From positions 1-64,000 of the forward strand of contig NZ_QDGZ01000003.1 in the NCBI RefSeq assembly GCF_003076135.1: a DNA stretch of 64,000 nt. The letters run 5' to 3'. The notes beneath the pieces were generated by a model. The model ran no database searches and was not told the DNA's origin. It worked only from the letters and a program-made list of their open reading frames with translations. Position 1 is the first letter of the stretch. Every line of letters starts with the position of its first letter. The translations under genes were made by a program, and so were the position numbers. The DNA comes from Nocardioides gansuensis. Its GTDB lineage: Bacteria > Actinomycetota > Actinomycetes > Propionibacteriales > Nocardioidaceae. This document shows positions 29,451 to 37,879 of the stretch, piece by piece.

Positions 29451-32327
29451 GTGACCGTCACCGCCCTGCTCGTCAGCCATGACGGGGGCAGGTGGCTCCC
29501 CGCCGTGCTGGCCGGCCTCTCGGGCCAGAGCCGCGCCGCCGACCGCGTCGTCGCAATCGACACCTCCAGCAAGGACGGCAGCGCCGACCTCGTCCGCGCG
29601 GCCCTCGGGGACGAGGCGGTCCACGTCATCCCCGGCTCGACCAGCTTTCCCGACGCCGTCGCCCACGGGCTCGCCACCGTGCCCGCCGCGAGCGACGACG
29701 AGTGGGTCTGGCTCCTCCACGACGATGCCAATCCCGAGCCCGGCGCGCTCGCGGCGCTGCTCGCCGCCGCGGAGAGCCATCCCGACGCCGACGTCCTCGG
29801 GCCCAAGCTCCGCGAGTGGCCCTCATTGCGCCGACTCCTCGAGGTGGGGCTCACGATCACAGGCACCGGCCATCGAGAGACCGGCCTGGAGCGGGGCGAG
29901 TACGACCAGGGGCAGCACGACGAGGTGCGCCGCGTCCTCGCGGTCAACACCGCCGGGATGCTGGTGCGCCGCCGGGTGCTCGAGGACCTCGGCGGCCTCG
30001 CCCCGGAGCTGCCGATCTTCGGCAACGACGTGGACTTCGGCTGGCGCGCCGCCGCCGCCGGGCACGCGACGTACGTCGTGCCGCAGGCCGTGGTCTTCCA
30101 CGCGGAGGCCGCCCACCGGGGCCTCAGGCGGACGCCGCTGACCGGCCGTCACACCCACTACCAGGAGCGCCGGGCGGCGCTCTTCACCATCCTGGCCAAC
30201 GCGCCCGCGCAGTGGCTGCCCTGGCAGGTGGTGCGGCTGTTCGCCGGCTCACTGCTGCGGATGCTGGGCTTCCTGTGCGTGCGCTCGGTGGGCGAGGCGC
30301 TCGACGAGCTCGCCGCCGTCGTGTCGCTCTACTCCCACCCCGGTGAGATCCGCGCCGCGCGGCAGGTCCGCGCGTCCCGGCGGCGCGGCGAGCCGCACGA
30401 CGTGCGCGGCCTGCTCGCGCCGCGCTGGCTGCCCTACCGCCACGGCCTCGACTTCGTCACCGACCTGGTCACGGCGGCCAGCAACCAGGCCCAGGACGTC
30501 GCAGAGCGCCGTCGGGCCGCGAAGGCGGCCGAGCTGCCGGTGGCGACTGCCGCGGCCTCCAGGCCGCGGCCGGACGCCGACGACGAAGAAGCCTTCCTCC
30601 GGGACACCGGTCTCGTGGCGCGCTTCCTCTCCAACCCCGTGGCGCTCGCGCTCACGCTCTTCGCGGTCCTGGCCATCGTGGCCGCACGGGCTGCCTTCGG
30701 CAGCATCACGGGCGGCGCGCTCTCCCCGGCACCCGAGGCGGCCGCGGACTGGTGGCGGCTGCACGTCGAGGCACGCCACCCGCTCGGCACGGGCACCGAC
30801 GTCCCCGCACCCGCCTACGTGCTGCCGTTCGCCGTGGTCGGCTCGGTGCTCGGGGGGCAGGCCGGCGCCGTGGTCTCCGCGCTCATGCTGCTGGCGGTGC
30901 CGCTCGCGGCCTGGGGCGCCTGGCGCCTGCTCCGCGTGGTCGGCCACCTCGTCGATCCGGCGGGCCTGCCGCGCTGGGTGCTGGTCTGGGGGGCCACGAC
31001 CTACGCCCTGGTGCCCGCGACGAGCGGTGCCTGGAGTGAGGGGCGGTTCGGGACCGTCGCTGTCGCGGCCCTGCTCCCGTGGGCGGCGCACGCCGCCCTC
31101 GGGTTCTCCGACCCTGACGCCGACCGTCGCTGGCGGGCCGCGTGGCGCACGTCGCTGCTCGTCGCCCTCGCGGCGGCCTTCGTCCCCGGGGTCTGGCTCT
31201 TCGCACTGCTCGCGGCCGTCGTGGGGCTGGGCGCTGCCGCCTTCATCGCTCCTCGGCTGCTCCGGGACCGGTCCGCGTGGGGGCCGCCCGTCGTGGCCGT
31301 CCTCGCCGTCCCCGTGCTGCTCGCTCCCTGGCTGCTGCCGCTGGTGACCACCGGCTCGTCGGCCGGACTCCTGCTGGAGTCGGGGCGGCTGCCGGGTGAC
31401 CGGGTCGACTTCACCGGGCTGGTGACCGGACGGCTGGGTGACCTGGGGGCGCCCTGGTGGCTCGGCCTCGTCCTGGCGGTGCTCGCGCTGCTCGCCCTGG
31501 TCCCGGTGCGCACGCGGGTGCCGGTGCTCGCCTGCTGGCTGCTCGCGCTCGCGGCCGCCGTCGTGGCGGCCGTGCTCGGGCAGGTGACGCTGCAGTTGCC
31601 GGTCGCCTCGACCCGCCCGAGCCTCGGACTCTTCGTCGTGGTCCTGCAGGGTGCGGCCGTCGTGGCCGCCTGCCTCGGCGGCACGGCGTACCTCCGCCGC
31701 CTGGCCGGGCGCCATCCGGCCTGGCAACGCGCCGTCGCGGGGGCGCTGGTCGTCGTCGCGGCCCTGGTGCCCCTCGGCGGGCTGGCCTGGTGGCTTGCGT
31801 CGCCGAGCGATGTGCTCGAGCGCGACGCGGACGCCGTCGTGCCGGCCTACATGGAGCAGAGCTCGCTGCTGGGAGCCGAGCACGGCGTCCTCGTCCTGCG
31901 CGGCTCGGTCGACGACGGCGTGGACTACCGCGTACGCCGCGGCGACGGCACCACCCTGGGCGAGGACGAGGTGCTCGCCCTGGCCGACGAGGACGTCGCG
32001 TTCACAAAGGACGTCCGGACCCTCGTCTCCGCGCCGACACCCGCCGTCGTGACCGCACTGGGGGACCGGGGCATCGAGTACGTCGTGGCCCCGGCGCCCG
32101 TCGACGGGCGGATCGCGTCGGCCCTCGACGCCACGAGCGGCCTCGAGCAGGCCAGCGCCGAGGACCGCACCACCCGCGCCTGGCGGGTGGACCGCCCTCT
32201 CTCGGCGGGCTCGGTCGAGGGCGCGTGGGCCTGGTCGCGCACGGTGCTGCTCGTCGTCCAGGGCCTGGCGGTCCTCGCCGTGCTCGTGCTCGCAGCACCG
32301 ACCGTGAGGAGGTCGCGCGATGGCTGA
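29451..32327 (+). CDS. large membrane GT2 glycosyltransferase
   Basis: A 958-residue fusion of a GT2 domain (about 1-260) and a polytopic membrane region with about 10-12 helices (from about 270 onward). GT signatures are VTALLVSHDGGRWLPAVLAG, DTSSKDGSADLV, the DD of WVWLLHDDANPEPGAL, NTAGMLVRRRVLEDLGG and IFGNDVDFGWRA. Such enzymes act on polyprenyl-linked sugars at the membrane; donor and acceptor are not evident. The start of the downstream DUF5719 gene overlaps by 8 bp. The GT2/DUF5719 pair next to whiB2 and manB is conserved in actinobacteria. Confidence 0.88.
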   Translation: MTVTALLVSHDGGRWLPAVLAGLSGQSRAADRVVAIDTSSKDGSADLVRAALGDEAVHVIPGSTSFPDAVAHGLATVPAASDDEWVWLLHDDANPEPGALAALLAAAESHPDADVLGPKLREWPSLRRLLEVGLTITGTGHRETGLERGEYDQGQHDEVRRVLAVNTAGMLVRRRVLEDLGGLAPELPIFGNDVDFGWRAAAAGHATYVVPQAVVFHAEAAHRGLRRTPLTGRHTHYQERRAALFTILANAPAQWLPWQVVRLFAGSLLRMLGFLCVRSVGEALDELAAVVSLYSHPGEIRAARQVRASRRRGEPHDVRGLLAPRWLPYRHGLDFVTDLVTAASNQAQDVAERRRAAKAAELPVATAAASRPRPDADDEEAFLRDTGLVARFLSNPVALALTLFAVLAIVAARAAFGSITGGALSPAPEAAADWWRLHVEARHPLGTGTDVPAPAYVLPFAVVGSVLGGQAGAVVSALMLLAVPLAAWGAWRLLRVVGHLVDPAGLPRWVLVWGATTYALVPATSGAWSEGRFGTVAVAALLPWAAHAALGFSDPDADRRWRAAWRTSLLVALAAAFVPGVWLFALLAAVVGLGAAAFIAPRLLRDRSAWGPPVVAVLAVPVLLAPWLLPLVTTGSSAGLLLESGRLPGDRVDFTGLVTGRLGDLGAPWWLGLVLAVLALLALVPVRTRVPVLACWLLALAAAVVAAVLGQVTLQLPVASTRPSLGLFVVVLQGAAVVAACLGGTAYLRRLAGRHPAWQRAVAGALVVVAALVPLGGLAWWLASPSDVLERDADAVVPAYMEQSSLLGAEHGVLVLRGSVDDGVDYRVRRGDGTTLGEDEVLALADEDVAFTKDVRTLVSAPTPAVVTALGDRGIEYVVAPAPVDGRIASALDATSGLEQASAEDRTTRAWRVDRPLSAGSVEGAWAWSRTVLLVVQGLAVLAVLVLAAPTVRRSRDG

Positions 32328-33690
32328 GCCGACGCCCGGCCGCCGTGCGCTGGTCGCCACCCGCCGGCGCCCGGCCGCCCTCGACGTGCTGGCGGTGCTG
32401 ATCCCGCTGGTGACGGTCGGCGCGCTCGCCCTCGTCCGCCCGGCCGCGGAGCCGGTCGAGCACCGGGCCTCCGAGCCGACCCAGCTGCACCGCACCACCC
32501 TGGTGTGCCCCGCGGCGCTGCCCGGGGCCGACGACGTCTCTGTCGCCAGCCTCGAGAGTGCCACCGGTGAGCTCACCACGCGTGGTGAGGAGGAGTCCAT
32601 CCGGCTCACGGACGGAGTGGCGGTGACGGACCGACGGGACGCCGTGGCGATGACGGCGGAGGGCCAGCTCGCGCCCGGCCTGGCTGCCTGGCGGCATGGC
32701 GCCGGTTCGGCCACCGCCTGTCCGCGGCCCGCCGCCGAGGTGTGGTTCACGGGTGTGGGCGCGGCGCCCGAGCACTCGTCCGTCCTCGAGCTCGTCAACC
32801 CCGACGGCGGACCGGCCGTCGCGGACGTCACCGTCCTCGGTCCGACGGGGGAGATGACGGTGGCCTCGCTGCGCGGGGTCACCGTCGCGGGCGGCCGCAC
32901 CGAGCGCTTCGACCTCGCCCGGCTGGTGCCGACCCGTGACGAGCTCGCACTGCGGGTGCGCGTGCCCCGAGGGCGGCTCGGGGTGCACGTCGTCGACGTC
33001 GTGGACGAGCTCGGCCTCGGCGCCCGCAGCCAGGACTGGCTGCCGGCGCAGGCGGAGCCGCTCACCACGTCCCATCTCCTCGGCCTCGGATCGAGCCCGG
33101 GAGGCCGGGTGCTGAGCGTCGCCAACCCGGGTGACTCCGAGGCCCGGGTGCAGATCGACCTGCTGACCCGGGCCAGTGCCTTCGCGCCCGCCGGGGTCGA
33201 GGAGCTCCGGGTGCCGCCGGGCTCGGTCGTCACCACCGACCTGGGCCGGCTGCTCTCCTCGCGAGTCGCCCAGGGCGCACTCGGCCTCCGACTCACCGCG
33301 ACACAGCCCGTCACCTCCTCCCTCCGCACGCTCGCCGCTGGCGATCTCTCGCACGCGGTGCCCGGCGAGCCGCTGGAGGGGCGCGCGGGCGCGGTCCTGC
33401 CGCCCGGCCCCAAGCGCCTCCTCCTCTCCGGGGCCGAGGGGGCGGGCACCGTGACCTGGCTGGCCCTGGACGAGCGCGGGCGCGAGGTCGCCCAGGAGAC
33501 CGTCCGGGTCTCCGAGGGGACCAGTCAGCGCATCGCCCTCCCGCCGCCGGCGGCCGTGCTCGACGTGCGCGTCGAGGACACCACCCTGCTCGCGGCCCTC
33601 GAGATGGGACCGCCCGGCCTGGCGGTCGTGCCGCTCGCCCCCTTGCCGCTCACCGGGGAGGTCCCCGACGTGCGACCGGCGCTGCAGTGA
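32320..33690 (+). CDS. DUF5719 family envelope protein
   Basis: A 456-residue protein with one N-terminal membrane anchor (about 22-42) and a large extracytoplasmic beta-rich region organised in repeated immunoglobulin-like segments (SVLELVNPDGGPAVADVTVL and RVLSVANPGDSEARVQIDLL are recognisable repeats). It matches DUF5719 proteins coded after the membrane GT2 in actinobacteria and overlaps that gene, implying joint function. It may act as a surface accessory of the glycosyltransferase; no catalytic motif is visible. Confidence 0.82.
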   Translation: MAEPTPGRRALVATRRRPAALDVLAVLIPLVTVGALALVRPAAEPVEHRASEPTQLHRTTLVCPAALPGADDVSVASLESATGELTTRGEEESIRLTDGVAVTDRRDAVAMTAEGQLAPGLAAWRHGAGSATACPRPAAEVWFTGVGAAPEHSSVLELVNPDGGPAVADVTVLGPTGEMTVASLRGVTVAGGRTERFDLARLVPTRDELALRVRVPRGRLGVHVVDVVDELGLGARSQDWLPAQAEPLTTSHLLGLGSSPGGRVLSVANPGDSEARVQIDLLTRASAFAPAGVEELRVPPGSVVTTDLGRLLSSRVAQGALGLRLTATQPVTSSLRTLAAGDLSHAVPGEPLEGRAGAVLPPGPKRLLLSGAEGAGTVTWLALDERGREVAQETVRVSEGTSQRIALPPPAAVLDVRVEDTTLLAALEMGPPGLAVVPLAPLPLTGEVPDVRPALQ

Positions 33691-33799
33691 GCTGAGGGGC
33701 TCTGCTCTCAAGTGAGGTGGGGCGGACGTGGTGGCCGCCTCGATCCGCACTGTGGATGATGCCCGCCGGCTGTCGGTGCCAGGCGGTGTGCTTGGGGTC

Positions 33800-34336
33800 A
33801 TGAGCGGAAGCACCATCTTCGAGAGCCAGGTGCCGGGACTGCTGCGACGCGTCCGGCGGGTGGCCGGACTGTCCCAGCGTGCGCTGGCGGAGGAGATCGG
33901 TGTGTCGAAGTCCGTCGTGGCTCGCTGGGAGAGCGGCCAGCGGCTTCCTCGCTCGGGCTGCTCGAGCAGGCCGCCGCCCTCGCCGATCTCCGTCTCGTCC
34001 TCATCGACGACGAGGACAGGGTGGTTCCGTCCATGCGCCCCGACGGAGTGAGGACCGAGGCGGGTCGGCGGCCTCCGCCGTTCACGGATCCCAGGCCGGG
34101 AGGCTGGCGCACCGAGACCGACAGCCTGGACGCCTCATGGACGAAGGATCGCCTGTAAGCACGGCGTGCCGGCCGTGTGCGGGTCACCTTTCCATCGGAC
34201 GGGCTCGACGCCGAGTGAGCGACTCCACGACGACCACCCGACCGATGGCGAGCTCCTGGACGAGATCGAACAGCGGGAGCAGGCACTGGACCGGGAGACG
34301 AATCCCCCTGAGCCGAGCGTGGCTCAGTCGCCGTAG
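33800..34336 (+). pseudogene. XRE-type helix-turn-helix regulator, broken by at least one frameshift
   Basis: The N-terminal XRE domain is intact (VPGLLRRVRRVAGLSQRALA, EEIGVSKSVVARWESGQRLP). At 33952 the frame shifts: LGLLEQAAALADLRLVLIDD then DEDRVVPSMRPDG, running to a TAA at 34156-34158, is in the next frame and needs one inserted base. A third stretch (KHGVPAVCGSPFHRTGSTPS, then HPTDGELLDEIEQREQALDR) runs to TAG 34334-34336 in yet another frame and would need two bases. The pieces look like one former regulator of about 175 residues. The second break is less certain than the first. Confidence 0.6.
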
Positions 34337-34767
34337 CGGGGGTCCACGTCCTCCGGCGGGATCCCCAGCAGCTCGGCGACCTGCTCGACCACGACGGTCA
34401 GCACCATCGCCTCCAGGTCGTCGCGGCTCTCGGCGCGGTGCTCGATCGGCCGGCGGAAGATCACCAGGCGCGTCGGCTCCGCCCCGGAGCCGCGGACGAG
34501 CGACGACAGGGGCACGGTCTCGCCCCAGTCGTCGGGCAGCATCGGCGCATCCTCCACGGCGTACTCCACCAGCCCGAGGTGCCGCTGCCAGCGCGCGTCG
34601 ATCTCCGTGACGATGTCGAGGACCAGCTCGTCGAAGCGCTCCCGCCTCGTGCGTGTGGCGGGCCGGCCCGGGATGCGCGGCAGCACGCCGGGCCCGCGCA
34701 TGCCCCGCCCGCGGCGGTCGCGGGTGACCCGTCGGCCGCGGCCTTCGACGCCGGTGCTCTCCTCCAC
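34324..34767 (-). CDS. zincin-like metallopeptidase family protein lacking HExxH
   Basis: A 147-residue protein. After a basic N terminus it follows the Zincin_1-like layout (FDELVLDIVTEIDARW, LVIFRRPIEHRAES, then the helix where HExxH is expected). That helix reads VVVEQVAELLGIPPEDVDP, so the glutamate is kept but both histidine zinc ligands are missing. It corresponds in position to mycobacterial Rv3259. Peptidase activity is therefore doubtful. GTG start with a TAGGCT element 6 nt upstream. Confidence 0.75.
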   Translation of the reverse strand: MEESTGVEGRGRRVTRDRRGRGMRGPGVLPRIPGRPATRTRRERFDELVLDIVTEIDARWQRHLGLVEYAVEDAPMLPDDWGETVPLSSLVRGSGAEPTRLVIFRRPIEHRAESRDDLEAMVLTVVVEQVAELLGIPPEDVDPRYGD

Positions 34768-34773
34768 GCAGCG

Positions 34774-34809
34774 AGCCTAATCGGGCGGGGCGGTGGGGCG
34801 AGGTAGCGT
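34774..34809. promoter_or_regulatory. divergent leaderless promoters (metallopeptidase-like and DUF3499)
   Basis: Minus strand TAGGCT (34779-34774) is 6 nt from the GTG at 34767; plus strand TAGCGT (34804-34809) is 7 nt from the GTG at 34817. The gap between the two start codons is 49 bp. Confidence 0.5.
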
Positions 34810-34816
34810 CTGCCGC

Positions 34817-35191
34817 GTGAGCCTCGCCCGTCGCTGTTCGCGCACTGCCTGCGGTCGCAGTGCGGTGAACACGCTGACCTACGTCTACGCCGACCAGACC
34901 GCGGTCCTCGGCCCCCTCGCGACGTACGCCGAGCCGCACGCCTACGACCTGTGCGAGCAGCACAGCGAACGGCTCTCGGCGCCGCGGGGCTGGGAGGTGC
35001 TCCGCCTCGCTCCGGACCCCTCGGCCAAGGGACCCAGCTCCGACGACCTGCTCGCCCTCGCCGACGCGGTGCGCGAGGCGGCCCGCCCGGCCGAGCCGCT
35101 GCCGCCGCTCCGTGCCGCCTCCCCCGAGGGCGCCGACGACGCGACACGGGGCACCAAGCGCGGCCACCTCCGGGTGCTCACCTCCGACTGA
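34817..35191 (+). CDS. DUF3499 domain-containing protein
   Basis: A 124-residue protein starting VSLARRCSRTACGRSAVNTL and continuing TYVYADQTAVLGPLATYAEP and YDLCEQHSERLSAPRGWEV. The paired cysteines (C..C near the N terminus and DLCEQH) look like a zinc site. It matches the actinobacterial DUF3499 family (Rv3258c position) found beside whiB2 and manB. Function unknown. Confidence 0.85.
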   Translation: MSLARRCSRTACGRSAVNTLTYVYADQTAVLGPLATYAEPHAYDLCEQHSERLSAPRGWEVLRLAPDPSAKGPSSDDLLALADAVREAARPAEPLPPLRAASPEGADDATRGTKRGHLRVLTSD

Positions 35192-35202
35192 CCGCGGCGG
35201 TC

Positions 35203-35208
35203 TACGCT
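35203..35208 (+). promoter_or_regulatory. -10 element of leaderless manB promoter
   Basis: TACGCT with 6 nt to ATG 35215. Confidence 0.45.
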
Positions 35209-35214
35209 GCTCGC

Positions 35215-36606
35215 ATGCCACCGAGCGAGCAGCCGAGCACTCTCGATCCCGCGAACCTCGACGCCACGTTCAAGGCGTACGACGTTCGTGGCACCGTCCC
35301 GGACCAGGTCGACGAGGACCTCGCGCGCGCCACGGGTGCCGCCTTCGTGGAGGTGACCGGTGCGACCACGGTCGTCGTCGGCCACGACATGCGTCCCAGC
35401 TCGCCCGGCCTGGCCGGTGCGTTCGCAGACGGCGCCACCTTCGCCGGTGCGGACGTGGTGATGATCGGCCTGTCCTCGACCGACCAGCTCTACTTCGCCT
35501 CCGGCCACCTGGGCCACCCGGGAGTGATGTTCACCGCCAGCCACAACCCCGCGCAGTACAACGGGATGAAGCTGTGCCGGGAGGGCGCGCAGCCGATCGG
35601 CACCGACACCGGTCTCGGCGAGATCCGGGCCAGCGTGGAGGCGGGTGGCCACCGCCCCGCCCGGGTGGCGGGCAACATCACCCAGGACGACGTGATCGAG
35701 GCCTACGCCGCCCACCTGCTGGTGCTCGCGCCCGTCGAGGGCCGCCGCCTCAAGGTCGTCGTCGACGCCGGCAACGGAATGGCCGGCCTGACCGCCCCGG
35801 CCGTCTTCGACCGCCTCGGCTCCGACAAGGTGGAGCTGGTGCCGATGTACTTCGAGCTCGACGGCACCTTCCCGAACCACGAGGCCAACCCGATCGAGCC
35901 CGAGAACCTCCGTGACCTCCAGGCCCGGGTGCTCGCCGAGAGCGCCGACATCGGCCTGGCCTTCGACGGCGACGCCGACCGCTGCTTCCTCGTCGACGAG
36001 AGGGGCGAGGCCGTCTCCCCGTCCACGCTCACGGCGCTCATCGCGGCGCGCGAGCTCGCCAAGGAGCCGGGCGCGACCGTCATCCACAACCTGATCACGA
36101 GTCGCGCCGTGCCCGAGATCGTGGAAGAGCTCGGCGGCTCGCCCGTCCGCACCCGGGTCGGCCACTCCTACATCAAGGCCAGGATGGCCGAGACGGGTGC
36201 GATCTTCGGCGGCGAGCACAGCGGCCACTTCTACTTCCGCGACTTCTGGCGAGCCGACTCCGGGATGCTCGCGGCCCTGCACGCCCTGGCCGCGCTCGCC
36301 GAGACCGAGCAGCCGCTCAGCGCGCTGCTGGCCGACTACGAGCGCTACGTCGTGAGTGGCGAGATCAACTCCACCGTGGCCGACCAGCAGGCGATCATCG
36401 ACGACCTCGAGAGGCGCTACGCCGGCAGCGACGGCGTCGAGACCGACCGCCTCGACGGGCTGACGGTCTCCCACGAGGACTGGTGGTTCAACGTCCGGCC
36501 CTCCAACACCGAGCCGCTGCTGCGGCTCAACGCCGAGGGGCGCGACCGGGCCACGATGGAGCGGGTGCGCGACCAGGTGCTGACGACGATCAGGAGAGAC
36601 GCATGA
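35215..36606 (+). CDS. manB: phosphomannomutase/phosphoglucomutase
   Basis: A 463-residue alpha-D-phosphohexomutase interconverting mannose-6-P and mannose-1-P (and possibly glucose phosphates). The four family sites are present: the phosphoserine loop TASHNP (S109), the Mg loop DGDADR, the sugar-binding GGEHSGH and the phosphate-binding RPSNTEPLLR. It feeds manC at 26977. Its stop overlaps the Trm112-like gene by 4 bp. Confidence 0.95.
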   Translation: MPPSEQPSTLDPANLDATFKAYDVRGTVPDQVDEDLARATGAAFVEVTGATTVVVGHDMRPSSPGLAGAFADGATFAGADVVMIGLSSTDQLYFASGHLGHPGVMFTASHNPAQYNGMKLCREGAQPIGTDTGLGEIRASVEAGGHRPARVAGNITQDDVIEAYAAHLLVLAPVEGRRLKVVVDAGNGMAGLTAPAVFDRLGSDKVELVPMYFELDGTFPNHEANPIEPENLRDLQARVLAESADIGLAFDGDADRCFLVDERGEAVSPSTLTALIAARELAKEPGATVIHNLITSRAVPEIVEELGGSPVRTRVGHSYIKARMAETGAIFGGEHSGHFYFRDFWRADSGMLAALHALAALAETEQPLSALLADYERYVVSGEINSTVADQQAIIDDLERRYAGSDGVETDRLDGLTVSHEDWWFNVRPSNTEPLLRLNAEGRDRATMERVRDQVLTTIRRDA

Positions 36607-36767
36607 ACATCGACCCCCGGCTGATGGAGATCATCGTGTGCCCGGGTTGCCACGGGGACCTCGCAGCGGAGGGGGAGGAGCTCGTGTGCTCAGGCTGCGG
36701 CAATGCCTACCCCGTGCGCGACGACATACCCGTGCTGCTCCTCGACGAGGCCCGCAAGCCGGCCTGA
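36603..36767 (+). CDS. Trm112 family small zinc-ribbon protein
   Basis: A 54-residue protein with four cysteines in two CxxC knuckles (IIVCPGCHGDL and ELVCSGCGNAYPVRDDIPVL). The form is the bacterial Trm112-like/YcaR type, which in other systems activates methyltransferases. It overlaps manB by 4 bp (ATGA). The partner enzyme here is unknown. Confidence 0.85.
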   Translation: MNIDPRLMEIIVCPGCHGDLAAEGEELVCSGCGNAYPVRDDIPVLLLDEARKPA

Positions 36768-36779
36768 CGGGCTGTCGAG

Positions 36780-37811
36780 ATGGCGACCTGGTTCGACGAG
36801 TCCCGGCTGGACGACGAGTCCGCCCTCGCGCACATCGACGCACACCTGCGCTCCCTCGCCGAGAGCGGCGCCCGGGTCCGCCGGGAGGCCCACGACGCCG
36901 CGGCCGCCACCGCCGAGGCCATCGCGCGTGAGCAGGGCGCGTCGGCGCCGCGCGCCGTGATCGCCGCCGGCCCGGACTCGCGGCTCCTGCGGGCCGTGCT
37001 CGAGCCGTGGTGCCCGGTGCCGTTCGTGGCCTGGCCGGGCCCGGCCCTGCCGGGCTGGGCAGGCAGCCTCGACCTCGTGGTGATGCTCGCGCCCGAGGGG
37101 TCCGACACGGGCTCGGCGTCCGCGGTCGCGGAGGCCGTACGCCGCGGCGCGCAAGTCGTCGTGGCCTGCCCCCCCGGATCACTGGTGGCCGAGCACGCGG
37201 CCGGCCGCTACACGACCCTGCTGCCCACCGTGACCGGCGACCAGCTCGCCACTGCGGTGGTCATGCTCGACTACCTCGCGCAGGTCCACCTCGGGCCGAG
37301 GGCCGACGCCGAGGGTGTCGCCACCGCCCTGGACGACGTGGCGGTGTCCTGCTCGCCGCACCGCGACCTCGCGGTCAACCCGGCCAAGATGCTCGCGATC
37401 TCCCTCGCCGACACCATCCCCGTCGTCTGGGGCGGGTCGGTCCTGGCGGCACGCGCTGCGCGGCGCGTCGCCGAGTCCATCCGCCGGGCAAGCGGTCGCT
37501 CCGCGATCGCCGGGGACGCCGAGCACCTGCTGCCGGTGCTCGAGGCCGCCAAGCAACGCGATGTCTTCGACGACCCGTTCGCGGACCCGGCCGGTGATCT
37601 GAGGCCGCTGCTGCTCGTGCTCGACGACGGCAGCGACGACCCGGTGGTGCGGGAGCAGCGCGGCCGGCTGCAGGCGGCGGCCACGAGCCGCGGCGTACGC
37701 GTGGAGACGCTGACGACGACGGCTGACACCGAGGTGGCGCGCTACGCGTCGCTCATGCTGCAGGGACGCTACGCCGCGGCGTACCTGCAGCTCGGACTCG
37801 TCGAGGAGTGA
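36780..37811 (+). CDS. SIS-like (phosphosugar isomerase-type) protein, Rv3256c homologue
   Basis: A 343-residue protein with the overall SIS/PGI-like alpha-beta-alpha pattern: AVIAAGPDSRLLRAVLEPW, LDLVVMLAPEGSDTGSASAV and AVRRGAQVVVACPPGS, with a C-terminal VARYASLMLQGRYAAAYLQL. It occupies the slot of Rv3256c, between manB and manA in mycobacteria. A role in mannose-phosphate metabolism is an inference. No manA follows it here. Confidence 0.75.
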   Translation: MATWFDESRLDDESALAHIDAHLRSLAESGARVRREAHDAAAATAEAIAREQGASAPRAVIAAGPDSRLLRAVLEPWCPVPFVAWPGPALPGWAGSLDLVVMLAPEGSDTGSASAVAEAVRRGAQVVVACPPGSLVAEHAAGRYTTLLPTVTGDQLATAVVMLDYLAQVHLGPRADAEGVATALDDVAVSCSPHRDLAVNPAKMLAISLADTIPVVWGGSVLAARAARRVAESIRRASGRSAIAGDAEHLLPVLEAAKQRDVFDDPFADPAGDLRPLLLVLDDGSDDPVVREQRGRLQAAATSRGVRVETLTTTADTEVARYASLMLQGRYAAAYLQLGLVEE

Positions 37812-37827
37812 CCTGAGGGGTCGTCGC

Positions 37828-37833
37828 TAGGCT
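37828..37833 (+). promoter_or_regulatory. -10 element in front of a leaderless upstream ORF
   Basis: TAGGCT with 7 nt to a GTG at 37841 that opens a 12-codon reading frame, not to the DUF808 start itself. Confidence 0.45.
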
Positions 37834-37840
37834 TCGGCCC

Positions 37841-37879
37841 GTGACTGACCACGCCGCGACTCGACCGGGGGACTGCTGA
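37841..37879 (+). CDS. candidate leaderless 12-codon upstream ORF
   Basis: GTG followed by codons for TDHAATRPGDC and a TGA at 37877-37879 that overlaps the DUF808 ATG as TGATG. The GTG is exactly 7 nt after TAGGCT. It would be the first codon of the mRNA, and its termination could re-initiate DUF808 translation. There is no other support; it could be an N-terminal extension broken by a frameshift. Confidence 0.35.
   Translation: MTDHAATRPGDC

Noticed and set aside
30249..33449. Very long open frame on the minus strand opposite the membrane glycosyltransferase and DUF5719 genes
   Set aside because: Low-complexity Arg/Gly/Pro/His composition with no domain; it mirrors the GC-skewed third positions of the real plus-strand genes.
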